Assembly: GCA_963706885.1 (NCBI GenBank) | Contig: CAVPNX010000018.1 | Coordinates: forward strand, 1 to 64,000 | DNA from: Prado023 sp963706885 | Lineage (GTDB): Bacteria > Actinomycetota > Actinomycetes > S36-B12 > CAIYMF01 | Direction: 5' to 3' | DNA length: 64,000 bases | Part shown: in pieces, positions 11,152 through 20,716 of the stretch | Numbering within the stretch: position 1 is the stretch's first letter | How the letters are laid out: each line of letters opens with the position of its first letter | Position numbers and translations under genes: made by a program | The notes under the pieces: generated by a model | The model's input: the letters and a program-made list of their open reading frames with translations, nothing else | Told to the model about the DNA's origin: nothing | Databases searched by the model: none

Positions 11152-13097
11152 CTACCGCTTCGGCTTGCTGGTCTTCGTGCCCGTCGCCTTCTTGCCCTTC
11201 GACGTCCTGCCCGCCGCCCGGCTGGCATCGAGCACGTGGGCCACAGCGACCCGCATGTGCGCCTCGACCTCGTCCTTGACCGCCTCGCTGACACGGATGT
11301 CGCGGACCGGGCCCACGAGGTCCCAGCGCCGCAGGTCGAGTCCCACCACCTGCGGGTTCACCACCTCGACTCCTGCACCGCGGGCGTAGTCCTCGTACTT
11401 GATCCCGTTGCCGTGGACGCGGTCCTCGAACTCCTCGAAGGTGATCAACCCGCAGGGGACGCCGTAGCTCTGGCATGCGGCCATCACGTGCATGGCGCTC
11501 GTGAGCACCGCGTCGTACTGGACGAGCCGGCGCAGGAAGCTCCTCGATGTCAGCACGTGCGGCTCATCAGCACGGACAGCTCGTCGACGTGATCGGGCAG
11601 GTCGATCGGGGCACCACGGTGGGAGTGGTGGCGCACGAGCGCGATGCGCCCGTTGGTCGCGCCCCGTTCGATCGGCAGGATCCGGGAGAGCAGGACCCCG
11701 GGGTCACCGAAGGCCTCGACCTTGGGGCCGCCGGACGCACGCAGGACGCGGGCGGTGATCGGACCGCGCACGGAGACGTAGCGGGCCTTCCTCGCAAGCT
11801 CGATGTCGTCGCGCGAGATGCCGGTGCCGACCACGATCGAGCTCGGGCGGATGAAGCGGCCGATCGAGCCCAGGCCGACGAGGTGGGGCTTCTTCGTCGC
11901 CTTGGTCACGGACTGCAGCCGGATGTTCGCCTCGGAGTAGTGGCTCACCGCCAGCGGGCTGAGCCAGTCACCGAAGTTGCCGGGGAATGGCTTGGGCCAC
12001 CACGCCAGGCGGATCGTCTGATCGCTGCCCCGCGACGAGTGCTCGAGGAACGCTTCGGCAACCTCGAGGGTGACCTGGTCGCCGGCGGTGGCGATGTATC
12101 GGTCGTCGAAGGTGCCCCGAGCGCGGTCGAACTCGTCACGATCGCCGCCCATGCCGGCCGCGAGGAGGGCACCCACAGTCGTGGCCCGTTCCGGGTCGAG
12201 GCCCTTGGGGGAGTCAGCGGTCAGGGCACCGGTCACGCCCAGGGTGTCGACCATGCGACGCATCGGGCGCCGTGCGGACTCGGGCAGGGCCTTCTCGAGC
12301 TTCTTGGCCTGGTGCAGAGCCTTCGTGCGCGATCCGGACGGCCCCTGAGTCGGGTGCTGGACGACCTTGTCCTTGAAGTGCGCGACGTTCCCACTGGACC
12401 CGAAGACGAAGAACGCCTCGCGCAGGTCAGGGCCGCTCGGAGCGCTCCGCCGCACGACGGCGGTCGAGGGGATCACCTGGAACGTGAGTCCTGCCGCGTT
12501 GGCGCGCCACGCCTCCTCGAGGAAGTAGTCGTCGGTCGCCTTGAGGGTCGAGCGCTGCTCCAGGGCGAAGGCGTCGTCGATGAGCTTGCGACCCTGCGGG
12601 GTGGCGTTGACACCCCAGAACGACGGTTCCCAGAAGCGCGTGCGGTTCTGGTAGCCGATCAGCAGGGGTGATCGGAAGCTGCGCTGGAACCCGATGAAGT
12701 CCGCGCTGGAGTTGCGCACGTAGTCGGGCAGGTGGGTCAGGCGACAGTCGACGTCGATCCAGAACACCATCGCCTCGGGGTGCTCGTGGCAGGCGTCGCG
12801 GATGAAGCTGATCTTGCGACGCGTGACGTCCGCCCAGTCCTCGCCGTCCTGGCGCTCGACCTCGAGCAACTGGTGGTCAACGCCGAGCGCATCGAGTTGG
12901 GCACGCAGTTCCGTGGCGTGCCCGGAGTAGTAGTCGTCCGGGGTGTGGAACGAGCAGATGACCGCGGGCCGCTCCGGCGCCGGGATCCGGTCGGCACGTC
13001 CACCGTCCCCGCGCACGAGGTGCATCGCGGGATGCTCGGCAGGTGCCGGCAGGGGCACCAGCGCTGGACCACCCTGCGTCGGAATCGTCATCGACAT
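11152..13097 (-). CDS. glycosyltransferase/polysaccharide pyruvyl transferase fusion (frame broken as read)
   Basis: A protein of about 650 residues with two parts. The N-terminal 300 residues resemble a GT-A nucleotide-sugar transferase, with a DxD-type motif in MVFWIDVDCRL and an acceptor-like region FWEPSFWGVNAT. The C-terminal part resembles the WcaK/CsaB polysaccharide pyruvyl transferase family: PGNFGDWLSPLAV, LVGLGSIGRFI, VVGTGIS, YVSVRGPIT and, after the break, YDAVLTSAMHVMAACQSYGVP. The first reading frame stops at 11550 and the conserved domain resumes from a GTG at 11556 in another frame. A short stretch between them (ADIEE) reads sensibly only in the third frame, so two small indels near 11553-11572 may be needed. 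Likely role: adding sugar and pyruvate ketal to a cell-surface polymer. Start ATG 13097 chosen where conserved sequence begins. Confidence 0.7.
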
Positions 13098-13283
13098 GCC
13101 CGCAATGTCCACCGTGGGCGTGGACGGCCGGGGACCCACGGGCAAGCAGTGGGAGAAGGTCGGATGAACCCCTCTGGCGTGGCGAATGCCCTCCGCCCCC
13201 TCCACGTGTACGCCGACGTCCTGCCTGGTCCATGATGGTCCCAGCCCGACCAGAGCGCCCATCTAGCGTTCAGTCGGGTCAGC

Positions 13284-13315
13284 CCCCCGGTGGTCCACCA
13301 CGATCGCCGGGGGGT
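13284..13315. repeat. C6/G6 inverted repeat
   Basis: CCCCCCGG (13284-13291) pairs perfectly with CCGGGGGG (13308-13315). The 16-nt loop itself begins TGGTCCACCA, a 4-bp hairpin. It sits between two divergent genes, so it is not at the end of any gene I recognise. It could be a terminator for an unseen transcript or a regulatory structure. Confidence 0.5.
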
Positions 13316-13416
13316 GCTTGCGTCAGTGGGTGCCCCTCACCGGGGCGGCGGGCGCTGGCCAGTCGGGGCTGAGTGCCGTCCGTGGGCCTGTCATCCACAA
13401 CTGCTCGTGCCGTCCC

Positions 13417-13444
13417 TGGACGCCATGGCGTGACGTGATAGGGT
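13417..13444 (+). promoter_or_regulatory. promoter of the DUF222/HNH gene
   Basis: TGGACG (13417-13422), a 16-bp spacer, and TAGGGT (13439-13444). The -10 box directly abuts the LexA box, so bound LexA would block polymerase. The second DUF222/HNH gene has the same abutting layout (TAGGAT followed by a LexA box). Confidence 0.55.
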
Positions 13445-13460
13445 TCGAACATCTGTTCGA
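13445..13460 (+). promoter_or_regulatory. LexA/SOS box
   Basis: TCGAAC-ATCT-GTTCGA is a perfect match to the actinobacterial/Gram-positive LexA operator (TCGAAC-N4-GTTCGA). It lies 38 bp upstream of the proposed ATG at 13499. LexA control of DUF222/HNH (REP13E12-type) genes is known in mycobacteria. Confidence 0.88.
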
Positions 13461-13498
13461 TCTGTTACGGCCGGGTCGGTCAAGGGACGGGGGAAGTG

Positions 13499-15308
13499 AT
13501 GACACGGGGGGCACGGGAGTCCCGTCCCTGGTGCAGGAACACAGCGCCAGGGAACCGCGCGCTGCCGCGATTTGCCCGACCCGGAGCACGAGGCGCGTCT
13601 TGCCGCGGCTCTGGGCCTCTGGTGGCGTGAGGAGCGGCCCGCGTGGACCGAGGGGGCCTGGTGGGAGGCCACACTGCACGAGGACGTGCGTCGCCTGCTC
13701 TGGCTGACTCCCGGCCCTGACCTGGTCGCCGCCCTTGCCGGCCGTGCCCTCGGCGACCCCTGCCCGGTGCCCCATCTCGACGACCGGATGGGCCACGACT
13801 TGCCCACGCCCGGGCAGTCCCCGGGGTGGCCCTGCTCCTGCCAGGTGGTCACGGCGGCCGCATGGGAGGCCTGCGCGGCGTGGGTGGCCGCACGCTCGGC
13901 GGCGGCCCTGGTCGCGGCGGCAGGCCCGGACCCTGTCGCATTCGATGTCGGCGAGGGGCGCCAGCAGATCCACGACCCCGCGCGCGAGGAGCTGGCTCAC
14001 GCCCTGCGCACCTCGATCCCCGCCATGGGCAATCGGATCTGCAGCGCTCGCGCGCTGACCGAGCACCCCCTGCTCGTCGGGCTGGTCGAGTCCGCGGCGA
14101 TCTCTGCCTGGGCCGCGCGACTGGTCCTCGACCACGTCGGCGACCTCGAGGGACCCGATGCAGCAGAGGGTCCTCGAGGAGGTCGAAGCCCGCGTGCAGC
14201 ACCGGCTCGCAACCGGCCGAAGGCCCTACCACTCCGCAGAGGTCAACCGGTTGGCGCGCGCCGCACGCCTGCGGGTCTGTCCCGAGACGGTCACCGAAAG
14301 TCGGGTCCGCGCATTCTCCTCCCGGCGGGTCGTCGTCCATCGGACTGGGAACGGAATGGCGACCCTCGTCGCCGACCTCGCCGACGTCGACGCGCACCGC
14401 ATCCATCGCCGCCTCACCGCGATCGCCGCAGGGTTGGCGGCGGACGCTGCCGCCGACAGCGCCAGCGACCGCGGAGCCGTGACCAACTCCGCGCCGACAT
14501 CCTCAGGGACCTGCTCGTCGGCCCGGCACCAGCCGTGCCTGTCGTGGGAGGGTGCGTGCCCGACATCGGGGAGGGCCACAGGGCTCCCATTTCTCCCGAC
14601 CTCCCTGACGCTCCTCAGGCCTCCGATGCTCCCGGCGTTCCTGCCCGCGGAGGAATGGTGTGTGCTGATCCCCACGTCGACATCCAGGTCGTGGTCACCC
14701 TGGACACCCTCGTGCGGCTTGCGGACGACCCAGCCGAGATTCGGGGAGTCGGCCCGGTGCCTGCTGACATCGCCCGCGAGCTCGCCGCCGACGGGCGCTG
14801 GCGAGCCTGGATCACCGACGCGGCCGGCGCCGTCACGGCCACCGGCACCCAGGGCTATGTGCCCAGCGCCGCGCTCGCCCGCCTGGTCCGCGCCCGCCAG
14901 CCGTACTGCCGCTTCCCGGGGTGCCGACAACCTGCCGCTCGATGCGACCTCGACCACGCCATACCGTGGCCCCGCGGGGCCACGACAGCAGCCAACCTCG
15001 GGCCGCTCTGCCGACGGCACCACAACCTGAAGACGCATGCGGGGTGGACCCTGGACACGTCGCCGAACGCGGGCGGCGTGGCCGATCCCGGTGGAGGGAA
15101 CGGGCCAGGCCCCGGGTGGCGCTGGCGGACGCCGGCCGGGTTCATGATCACCGACGACCCCGAAGCCCCCCTCGGACCTGCCGCCCAAGGAACGGACCCC
15201 CCGTGGGTCGACTCGGTCGACTCGGTCGACTCGATCGACAGATCGTCGGGCCACCGGGCCACGAGTGCGCGCCCTCCTGGCGAGGGTCGGCGTTCTCCGG
15301 CCGGTTGA
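13499..15308 (+). CDS. DUF222 / HNH endonuclease, REP13E12-like (frame broken as read)
   Basis: About 600 residues. The N-terminal DUF222 (13E12 repeat) region includes DVRRLLWL and HDPAREELAHALR; the C-terminal HNH nuclease has CRFPGCRQPAARCDLDHAIPW, then LGPLCRRHHNLKTH, so the zinc cysteines and HNH histidines are present. Three frame breaks are visible. One is a likely extra T in TTT at 13571-13573, joining the ATG at 13499 to the conserved frame. The next is an extra G in GGG at 14150-14152, after which MQQRVLEEVEARVQHRLATG reads in the +1 frame. The last is a missing C near 14469, restoring DPRSRDQLRADIL, which matches DPRTRDQIRADVL in the second copy at 58.5 kb. Presumed DNA-damage-induced nuclease; cellular role unknown. 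The tail ends in a short nonapeptide-coding DNA repeat. Confidence 0.78.
15207..15233 (+). repeat. 9-bp tandem repeat (GTCGACTCG)x3
   Basis: Three perfect copies of GTCGACTCG followed by a degenerate fourth (ATCGACAGA), inside the C-terminal tail of the HNH gene, encoding repeated Val-Asp-Ser. A simple slippage repeat. Confidence 0.85.
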
Positions 15309-15410
15309 CTCCGACCCGGAGTCAGGGTCACGGGGCGAAGCACCCTCCACGCGGAGCAGGTCGCAGTACCGTAGGAGTGAGGAGCTGCCCTCCGGAAGGG
15401 AGTCCGGTCC

Positions 15411-17243
15411 ATGAGATGCCCGCGATGTCAGAGCTCCGATCTCGACCCGGCCCGGCACGACGACGCCGGGATGGTCACCTGCCCGTGCGGGCAGCGGGCC
15501 TTCGCCGGCTACGTCGCCGAGGCTGACTCCCTGGCCGCGCGATCGTCGTGGCTGGCCGATCGCGTGGCTGCCGGGGACCCGGCACCTGACCCTGAGGTCC
15601 AGCGCGCCTACGCGATCTGGAACCCCCCACGTGTGGCCGCAGCCACCACCGCGGGGCCGCCCGATGAGCTGGCCGCCCCGCCGGTGATCGCGTCCCGGGG
15701 CGCCCCCAGCGCCCAGACCCTCCTGCTGGGTGTCGGCGCCCTCCTGCTCGTCATCGCCGGGGCAGTGTTCGCTGCCGTCGTGTGGGACCGCCTCGGCGCG
15801 TTGGGGCAGGTCGCGCTCATGCTGCTGGCCACCACGGGAGTCGGCGCCCTGGCGATCCGCCTGCGCCACCACCTCGCGGGCACGGCCGAGGCACTCGCCG
15901 TCGTCGCAGCCGGACTGGCTGCGGTCGACCTCATCGCAGCTCCGATGCTCGGGCTCCTTCCCGAGCACTGGATCACCGATCCCACCGCGTACCCGGCCCT
16001 CGCGCTCGCCGGGCTGGGCGCTGCCCTGCTGCTGCTGCACCGGAGGTTCGCCCTTCGGGCCTGGAGCTGGCTGGGCTGGGCCGCGATCCTGGTGGGGGCA
16101 GCATGCCTGGTCCCAGCGGTCAGCAGCGCGACGGGGTCGCAGGCCTGGACCGCGGCCGCCATCGCGATCCCGGCACTGGCCAGCATCGCGATGCTGGCGG
16201 CAGCCGCCCATCCCGGCCGCTGGGCAGGCCAGGAGCTGGAGCTGCGCACCGTCGGAGCCATGGGCCTGCTCCTGAGTGCCCTCGCGACGGCATCGGCGGC
16301 GATGGATCGCGACACCCTGCCCGGCGCCCTGATCACCACCGCCGCCTGTGCGCTGGCAGTGGGGGTCTGGGCGTCGCTCGACCCCGACCGCGAACCCGTG
16401 CGACCCCTGCCCCTGGGTGCGGCGGCGCTGTCCGGGATCACCGTGGCGCTCCTGCTCGCCCTTCCGCAGGAGCCGCAGCCCGTCTGGCTGGCCGTCGCCG
16501 CCGCCCTCGCCGGGCTCACCGTGGGCATGGTGACCTGGGTGCTCCGGCCGGACCTCACCCTCGCGCTGGTCGGGGCGTGCGCCGTGTGGATCCCCTGGGC
16601 AGTCACGCGGATGAACGCAGGCGCCGAGACGCTGGACAGCGACCTCGTGGCCGGCCAGCTCTCGCTGCTCGCCCTGCTCGTGGGGCTCATGGCCTTCGCG
16701 ACAGCCTGGTGGCATCCGGCGGCAGGGTGGATCGCAGCCGGGCTCTGCGCCGCGGCCGCACTGCTCGCCCCGACGGTGCGGCCCGACCCGATCGAGGCCT
16801 ACACCTTGGGGTTCGCCGCGCTCCTGATGGGTGCGGGACTGCTCTGGCGTCGCCGCGGTCCGACCCCCTCGCTGCAGTGGCTCGGGCCCGCAGTGGCCAT
16901 GGCCCTCATCCCCTCGGCCATCGCCACGTGGGCCGCCCCGTGGGCCCTGGACGTCAGCGACCTGAGCACCGGCTGGCACATCCTCCGACTCGGGGCTGTG
17001 CTCGGGGCCAGCGTGATCCTCATGGTGGTCGGCGCCCGGCTGCACCTCGGCGGGCTGCTGATTCCGGCCTCCGTCGCGCTGGTCATCGCGAGCCTGGCCC
17101 AGCTGTGGAGCGGCCTGTCGAACCTCCCCCGCTGGATCGGCCTTGCGGTCGCCGGGACCCTGCTGGTCCTGGCCGGGGCACGCATCGAGTGGCTGCGTCG
17201 CGAGGGTCGGCGCGCCGTCGGCTGGGTGGGGAGCCTCGAGTGA
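15411..17243 (+). CDS. large multi-spanning membrane protein with N-terminal zinc ribbon (SCO7613-like)
   Basis: A 610-residue protein. It begins MRCPRCQSSDLDP and continues to TCPCGQRAF: two CxxC/CxC pairs forming a small zinc ribbon. After a spacer of about 60 residues come roughly 16-18 hydrophobic segments covering residues 100-600, rich in Ala, Leu and Gly, with a short basic C-terminal tail (EWLRREGRRAVGW). This layout matches actinobacterial membrane proteins annotated as SCO7613 C-terminal-domain proteins, whose function is unknown. GGAAGGGAG lies upstream of the ATG. It follows the HNH gene by 100 bp and precedes the USP-like/M23 fusion on the same strand. Confidence 0.7.
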   Translation: MRCPRCQSSDLDPARHDDAGMVTCPCGQRAFAGYVAEADSLAARSSWLADRVAAGDPAPDPEVQRAYAIWNPPRVAAATTAGPPDELAAPPVIASRGAPSAQTLLLGVGALLLVIAGAVFAAVVWDRLGALGQVALMLLATTGVGALAIRLRHHLAGTAEALAVVAAGLAAVDLIAAPMLGLLPEHWITDPTAYPALALAGLGAALLLLHRRFALRAWSWLGWAAILVGAACLVPAVSSATGSQAWTAAAIAIPALASIAMLAAAAHPGRWAGQELELRTVGAMGLLLSALATASAAMDRDTLPGALITTAACALAVGVWASLDPDREPVRPLPLGAAALSGITVALLLALPQEPQPVWLAVAAALAGLTVGMVTWVLRPDLTLALVGACAVWIPWAVTRMNAGAETLDSDLVAGQLSLLALLVGLMAFATAWWHPAAGWIAAGLCAAAALLAPTVRPDPIEAYTLGFAALLMGAGLLWRRRGPTPSLQWLGPAVAMALIPSAIATWAAPWALDVSDLSTGWHILRLGAVLGASVILMVVGARLHLGGLLIPASVALVIASLAQLWSGLSNLPRWIGLAVAGTLLVLAGARIEWLRREGRRAVGWVGSLE

Positions 17244-17366
17244 GAGGGGGCCGATCCCGTGCGCCCGACCCGAACTCGGTGTGATCTTGGGCGGCGTTCG
17301 ACTCCCCCGTGCGGCACACTGTCGCCCAGCAGGTGCCGAAAGGACGGGTAGTCGAAGGGAGTGGTG

Positions 17367-19512
17367 GTGACTGAGAAGCGCACGCCGGAGATGCTCGTCG
17401 TCCTGGATTCGGATCCCAACAGCCTGGCGCCCCTGGCCATCGCACGGCGCTACGCGAAGGGCACGGTGCTGCTCACCTCCTGGAATGCCGATCCGCTCGA
17501 GATCGAGGCAGTGGTGCAGAGCACCGCCTCAGCCGAGCCCACGATCTCCGAGGCCCTCGCCGCGGCCGCGCAACGAGGCCTTCCCTGGGTCGGCGTCCGC
17601 CGCGACTTCGCGGCGCCGGAGCAGCTTCTCACCGAACTCATGATCGCCACCGCGCTGCACAGCCACGAGGTGGTACCCGGTTTCGCGGTGTTCCTCGCCG
17701 ACGGTGAACCACCTCCCTTCCGCCACATCCTGGCCGTCGTGGACCGCAGCGATGGTCCGATCTCCGGGCTGCTGGCCTACGCCGCTGTCGCCGTCGCCGA
17801 CACTGCGGGCGCCAAGCTGGACATCCTGGTGATCGGGGACGTCGACGAGAACCTGCACACCGAGGCGAAGCTCGACACCCTGGTGATCGATCGCGAGCAG
17901 GAGCTCTACGACGCCGCCGTCGAGCGGGCGCGTGGCCAGGGCCTGGACGTCACGTGGATCACCGCGGCCTCGGTGAAGGACCTGTGGCGGGTCGTCTCCG
18001 ACCAGCTCTCCCAGCACGACTACGACCTGGTCATCGACGACCTGGGGGACGTGTCCCTGGCCCGCGTCGGCCTCAAGCAGACCGTCGATGGCACATTGGC
18101 CGACGGTGCGGCTGGAGAGATCCCGCTCAAGCTGCTCACCGAGACCACTCTCCCCCTCCTGCTGGTCATGGACGAGATCCGCCTGGGGTTGGCCCCACCG
18201 GCCCTGCTCAAGGCCGGGGCCATGGTCGCACTGGCACTGGGCATGGTGGCCGCACCGGTCGCGGCCGCCGCAGCAGCGGTCACCCCGGACACGTCCGCAG
18301 CCACAGCGGAGGAGCCCGACCCGGCCGACGACCTGCTCCTGGACCTCGACGCCGCCCTGGGGTACGCGGCCGAGGAGGACATCGAGAGGCTGCGTGCCGC
18401 GGACGCCGCCCGGACGGGACGCGGCTCCACTGACGCAGGGGCGCGGTCCGGCGATCAGCAGGGCACGGGCCAGCCGACCAGCTACGTCACGGCTCCCCCA
18501 GGCCCCGCAGGCCTCGACAGTGCCCGCGGGGGACCAGCAGGCGGCCGCTGAATCAGACAGCCAGAACAAGTCGGAGGAGAAGGCCAGCTCCGCGCCCAAG
18601 GAACCCAAGCCGCCGAAGCCGCCGAAGGGTGGGGCCACTCCGAGTCACGTGGCCAAGGCCACGTCCCAGGCGGCCAAGGACAAGGCCGCCCTCGAGAAGG
18701 ACAAGGCGCAGAAGGCGAAGGCCAAGGAGGCCGTGGCCAAGGCTGAGGAGGGCCACGAGGAGGTTCAGGCCGCGGCAGAGGTGGCCCGAGCCGACCTCGT
18801 CGCTGCCACGGCAGCACACGAGGAGGCCGCCGAGCTCGCGGCCACCACCCAGGCCCAGTCCACGGGGCTGAACGCCCTCCTCCCCGGGGCCCCCACCGAG
18901 CAGGATGCGGCCGCCGCCGCACTCGCCGAACAGGCAGCAGCCGCCCAGCTCGCCGCCGCAGTCGCCGCGGGCGAGGAGGCGCTGGCTTCCCTGACGGCAG
19001 CCGAGCAGGCCCTCGCCGAGGAGCAGGCCACCCTCGCCGAGCGCGCAGCGGAGGCAAAGGAGTCCAAGGCCGAGTACGTGCAGTCCAAGGAGAAGGCCGA
19101 GGTCTACAAGCAGAGCCTGGCCGAGACCCGCCAGTCCCCCATGGCCAAGGGGACCTACCGGCTCACGGCACGGTTCGGCCAGACAGGCGGGTACTGGTCG
19201 TCCGGGGTGCACACCGGGGTGGACTTCGCGGGCCCCACCGGGACACCGATCCTCGCCGCCGCCAGCGGCACGGTGGTCTCGACGGGGTACGAGGGTGCCT
19301 ACGGCAACCAGATCATCATCGACCACGGCGACGGCTACCAGACCACCTACGCCCATCTGGCGGGCATCGGCGTCTCGGTCGGCGACAAGGTCTCCACCGG
19401 GGACCGGATCGGCACCCGTGGGTCGACCGGGAACTCGACGGGTGCCCATCTGCACTTCGAGGTCACGAAGGACGGCAAGTTCATCGATCCGGAGGGCTGG
19501 CTCGGCTGGTAG
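17367..19512 (+). CDS. USP-like / TM / coiled-coil / M23 (LytM) peptidase fusion (one frame break)
   Basis: About 715 residues once one break is closed. Residues 1-270 are soluble and contain a universal-stress-protein-like segment (about 120-270: FRHILAVVDRSDG, then YDLVIDDLGDVSLARVG, then LPLLLVMDEI). A single membrane span follows (about 282-307, LLKAGAMVALALGMVAAP). Outside are a Pro-rich stretch, a long Ala/Lys/Glu coiled coil, and a peptidase M23 domain with GVHTGVDFAGPTGTPI and AHLHFEV holding the zinc ligands. The first frame ends at 18551, but PQAPQASTVPAGDQQAAAES continues in another frame; one extra C in the C5 run at 18495-18499 explains it. Without the join the peptidase would lack any export signal. 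Predicted type II membrane protein acting on peptidoglycan, or a LytM activator. Start: the third of three GTG codons, 6 nt after AAGGGA. Confidence 0.75.
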
Positions 19513-19574
19513 CCGACACACAAGTGCGACGATCCCGCGACGCTGATGTGACGGCAGGTCGAGACCGTCGACCC

Positions 19575-19580
19575 TAGGAT
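19575..19580 (+). promoter_or_regulatory. -10 box, leaderless start of the DUF3592 gene
   Basis: TAGGAT (TANNNT) ends 6 nt before the GTG at 19587; no ribosome site is visible. Confidence 0.4.
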
Positions 19581-19586
19581 TCCGCT

Positions 19587-20084
19587 GTGACCACGGTTGT
19601 CCTGGCGATCCTCATGCTGTTCGCAGCGGTGGTCCTCGTCGGTGTGCTGTGGTCGTTGGTCGCGGCGATGCGCGTCGAGTCAGCCAACGCCCAGCTGCGC
19701 CGCGACGGGGTGCGGGCCACGGGCACCGTCCTGGACAACACGACGACCTCCACCGCGCAGCGGCGCCTGTTGTTCTCGCCCGTCGTGGAGTTCCGCTCGC
19801 GCGACGGGCGCCAGGTCCAGCATCCGGCCCAGCAGAGCGCGGCCACGTCGTGGCCGCGGGGCGCGACGGTCGAGGTCGCCTACGATCCCGAGGACCCCTC
19901 GACGTTCGTGCTCGTGGGGCCACCCGAGCGCGGGCACCTCATCGCCAACGCCGTCGTCGGGCTCGTGGTCGTGGTCATCATGGCCACCACGATGGTGATC
20001 ACCTACCAGATCTGGGACCAGTTCCGGCACGACAAGGGACCCCAGCCACAGCCGGTGTCGACCACGCCCGTGGTCGCCGAGTGA
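19587..20084 (+). CDS. DUF3592 membrane protein
   Basis: A 165-residue protein with an N-terminal membrane span (VLAILMLFAAVVLVGVLWSL), a compact extracytoplasmic or cytosolic domain, and a second span near residues 120-145 (AVVGLVVVVIMATTMVITYQ). The middle has the DUF3592 pattern: RATGTVLDNTTTSTAQRR, then FSPVVEFRSRDGRQVQ, then VEVAYDPEDPSTFVL. Function unknown. Its stop codon overlaps the ATG of the TetR gene by one base, so the two are translationally coupled. Confidence 0.8.
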   Translation: MTTVVLAILMLFAAVVLVGVLWSLVAAMRVESANAQLRRDGVRATGTVLDNTTTSTAQRRLLFSPVVEFRSRDGRQVQHPAQQSAATSWPRGATVEVAYDPEDPSTFVLVGPPERGHLIANAVVGLVVVVIMATTMVITYQIWDQFRHDKGPQPQPVSTTPVVAE

Positions 20085-20716
20085 TGGCTCCCGACAACGC
20101 AGCGCCTGACCTCCAAGTCCGCCACCGACCCGTCCAGGCGCGCGGGCGGGTGCGCTTCGACGCGATCCTCACGGCCGCTCGGGACCTGCTCGCCGAAGGT
20201 GGCCTCGAGGGCTTCACGATCGATGACGTGGCGATAAGGGCGGGCATCCCGGTCGGATCGGTCTACCAGTTCTTCCCGAACAAGTTCGCCATCGTCGCCG
20301 AGCTCGACGCCATCGACACCGCCGCCCTCATCGACGACCTGGCGGCCAGCGCCGAGCGGTTCACCCTGGGCGACTGGCAGTCCGAGACCAACGCGCTCAT
20401 CGACCTCGTCGCCGCCCACTGGGTCGACGATCCGACCCGGCGCGCCGTCTGGCTGGCCATGCGCTCCACCGCCGCCACCCGGTCACTGGCTGCCGAGCAC
20501 TCCCGAACGCTGGTCACCACACTGCTGCCCATGATCCAGCTGCTGTCGCCCGGGCGCACCCTGGACGAGCAGGTCACGATCTGCGAGGTCGTGGTCGAGA
20601 TGTCCCAATCGCTGCTGCACTTCTCGGTGTCCGACGGGAAGCCGAACCCGGCCACCGTCCGGGAGCTCAAGCGCATGTTGCGCGCCTACCTGCGCGCGGT
20701 GGCCAGGATCCCCTAG
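20084..20716 (+). CDS. TetR family transcriptional regulator
   Basis: A 210-residue regulator with the N-terminal TetR DNA-binding domain: RFDAILTAARDLLAEGGLEG, then the helix-turn-helix FTIDDVAIRAGIPVGSVYQFF with the following NKFAIVAELD helix. The C-terminal ligand-binding part is all helical. The ATG overlaps the DUF3592 stop, so it is co-expressed with that gene. Its 3' end overlaps the 3' end of the convergent acpS by 4 bp, placing it next to the acpS-fas locus. FasR-type regulators are TetR proteins, but adjacency alone does not show that it controls fas. Confidence 0.9.
   Translation: MAPDNAAPDLQVRHRPVQARGRVRFDAILTAARDLLAEGGLEGFTIDDVAIRAGIPVGSVYQFFPNKFAIVAELDAIDTAALIDDLAASAERFTLGDWQSETNALIDLVAAHWVDDPTRRAVWLAMRSTAATRSLAAEHSRTLVTTLLPMIQLLSPGRTLDEQVTICEVVVEMSQSLLHFSVSDGKPNPATVRELKRMLRAYLRAVARIP

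Larger units (their letters stand above)
13098..13498. other. divergent intergenic region, about 400 bp
   Basis: Separates the leftward glycosyltransferase/pyruvyltransferase gene from the rightward DUF222/HNH gene. It holds the inverted repeat at 13284-13315 and, at its right end, the LexA-controlled promoter. I see no protein-like reading frame and no RNA gene. Confidence 0.6.

Noticed and set aside
11550..11556. programmed ribosomal frameshift in the pyruvyltransferase gene
   Set aside because: No slippery heptamer or downstream pseudoknot is evident, and a good alignment needs two separate indels; general indel burden explains it better.
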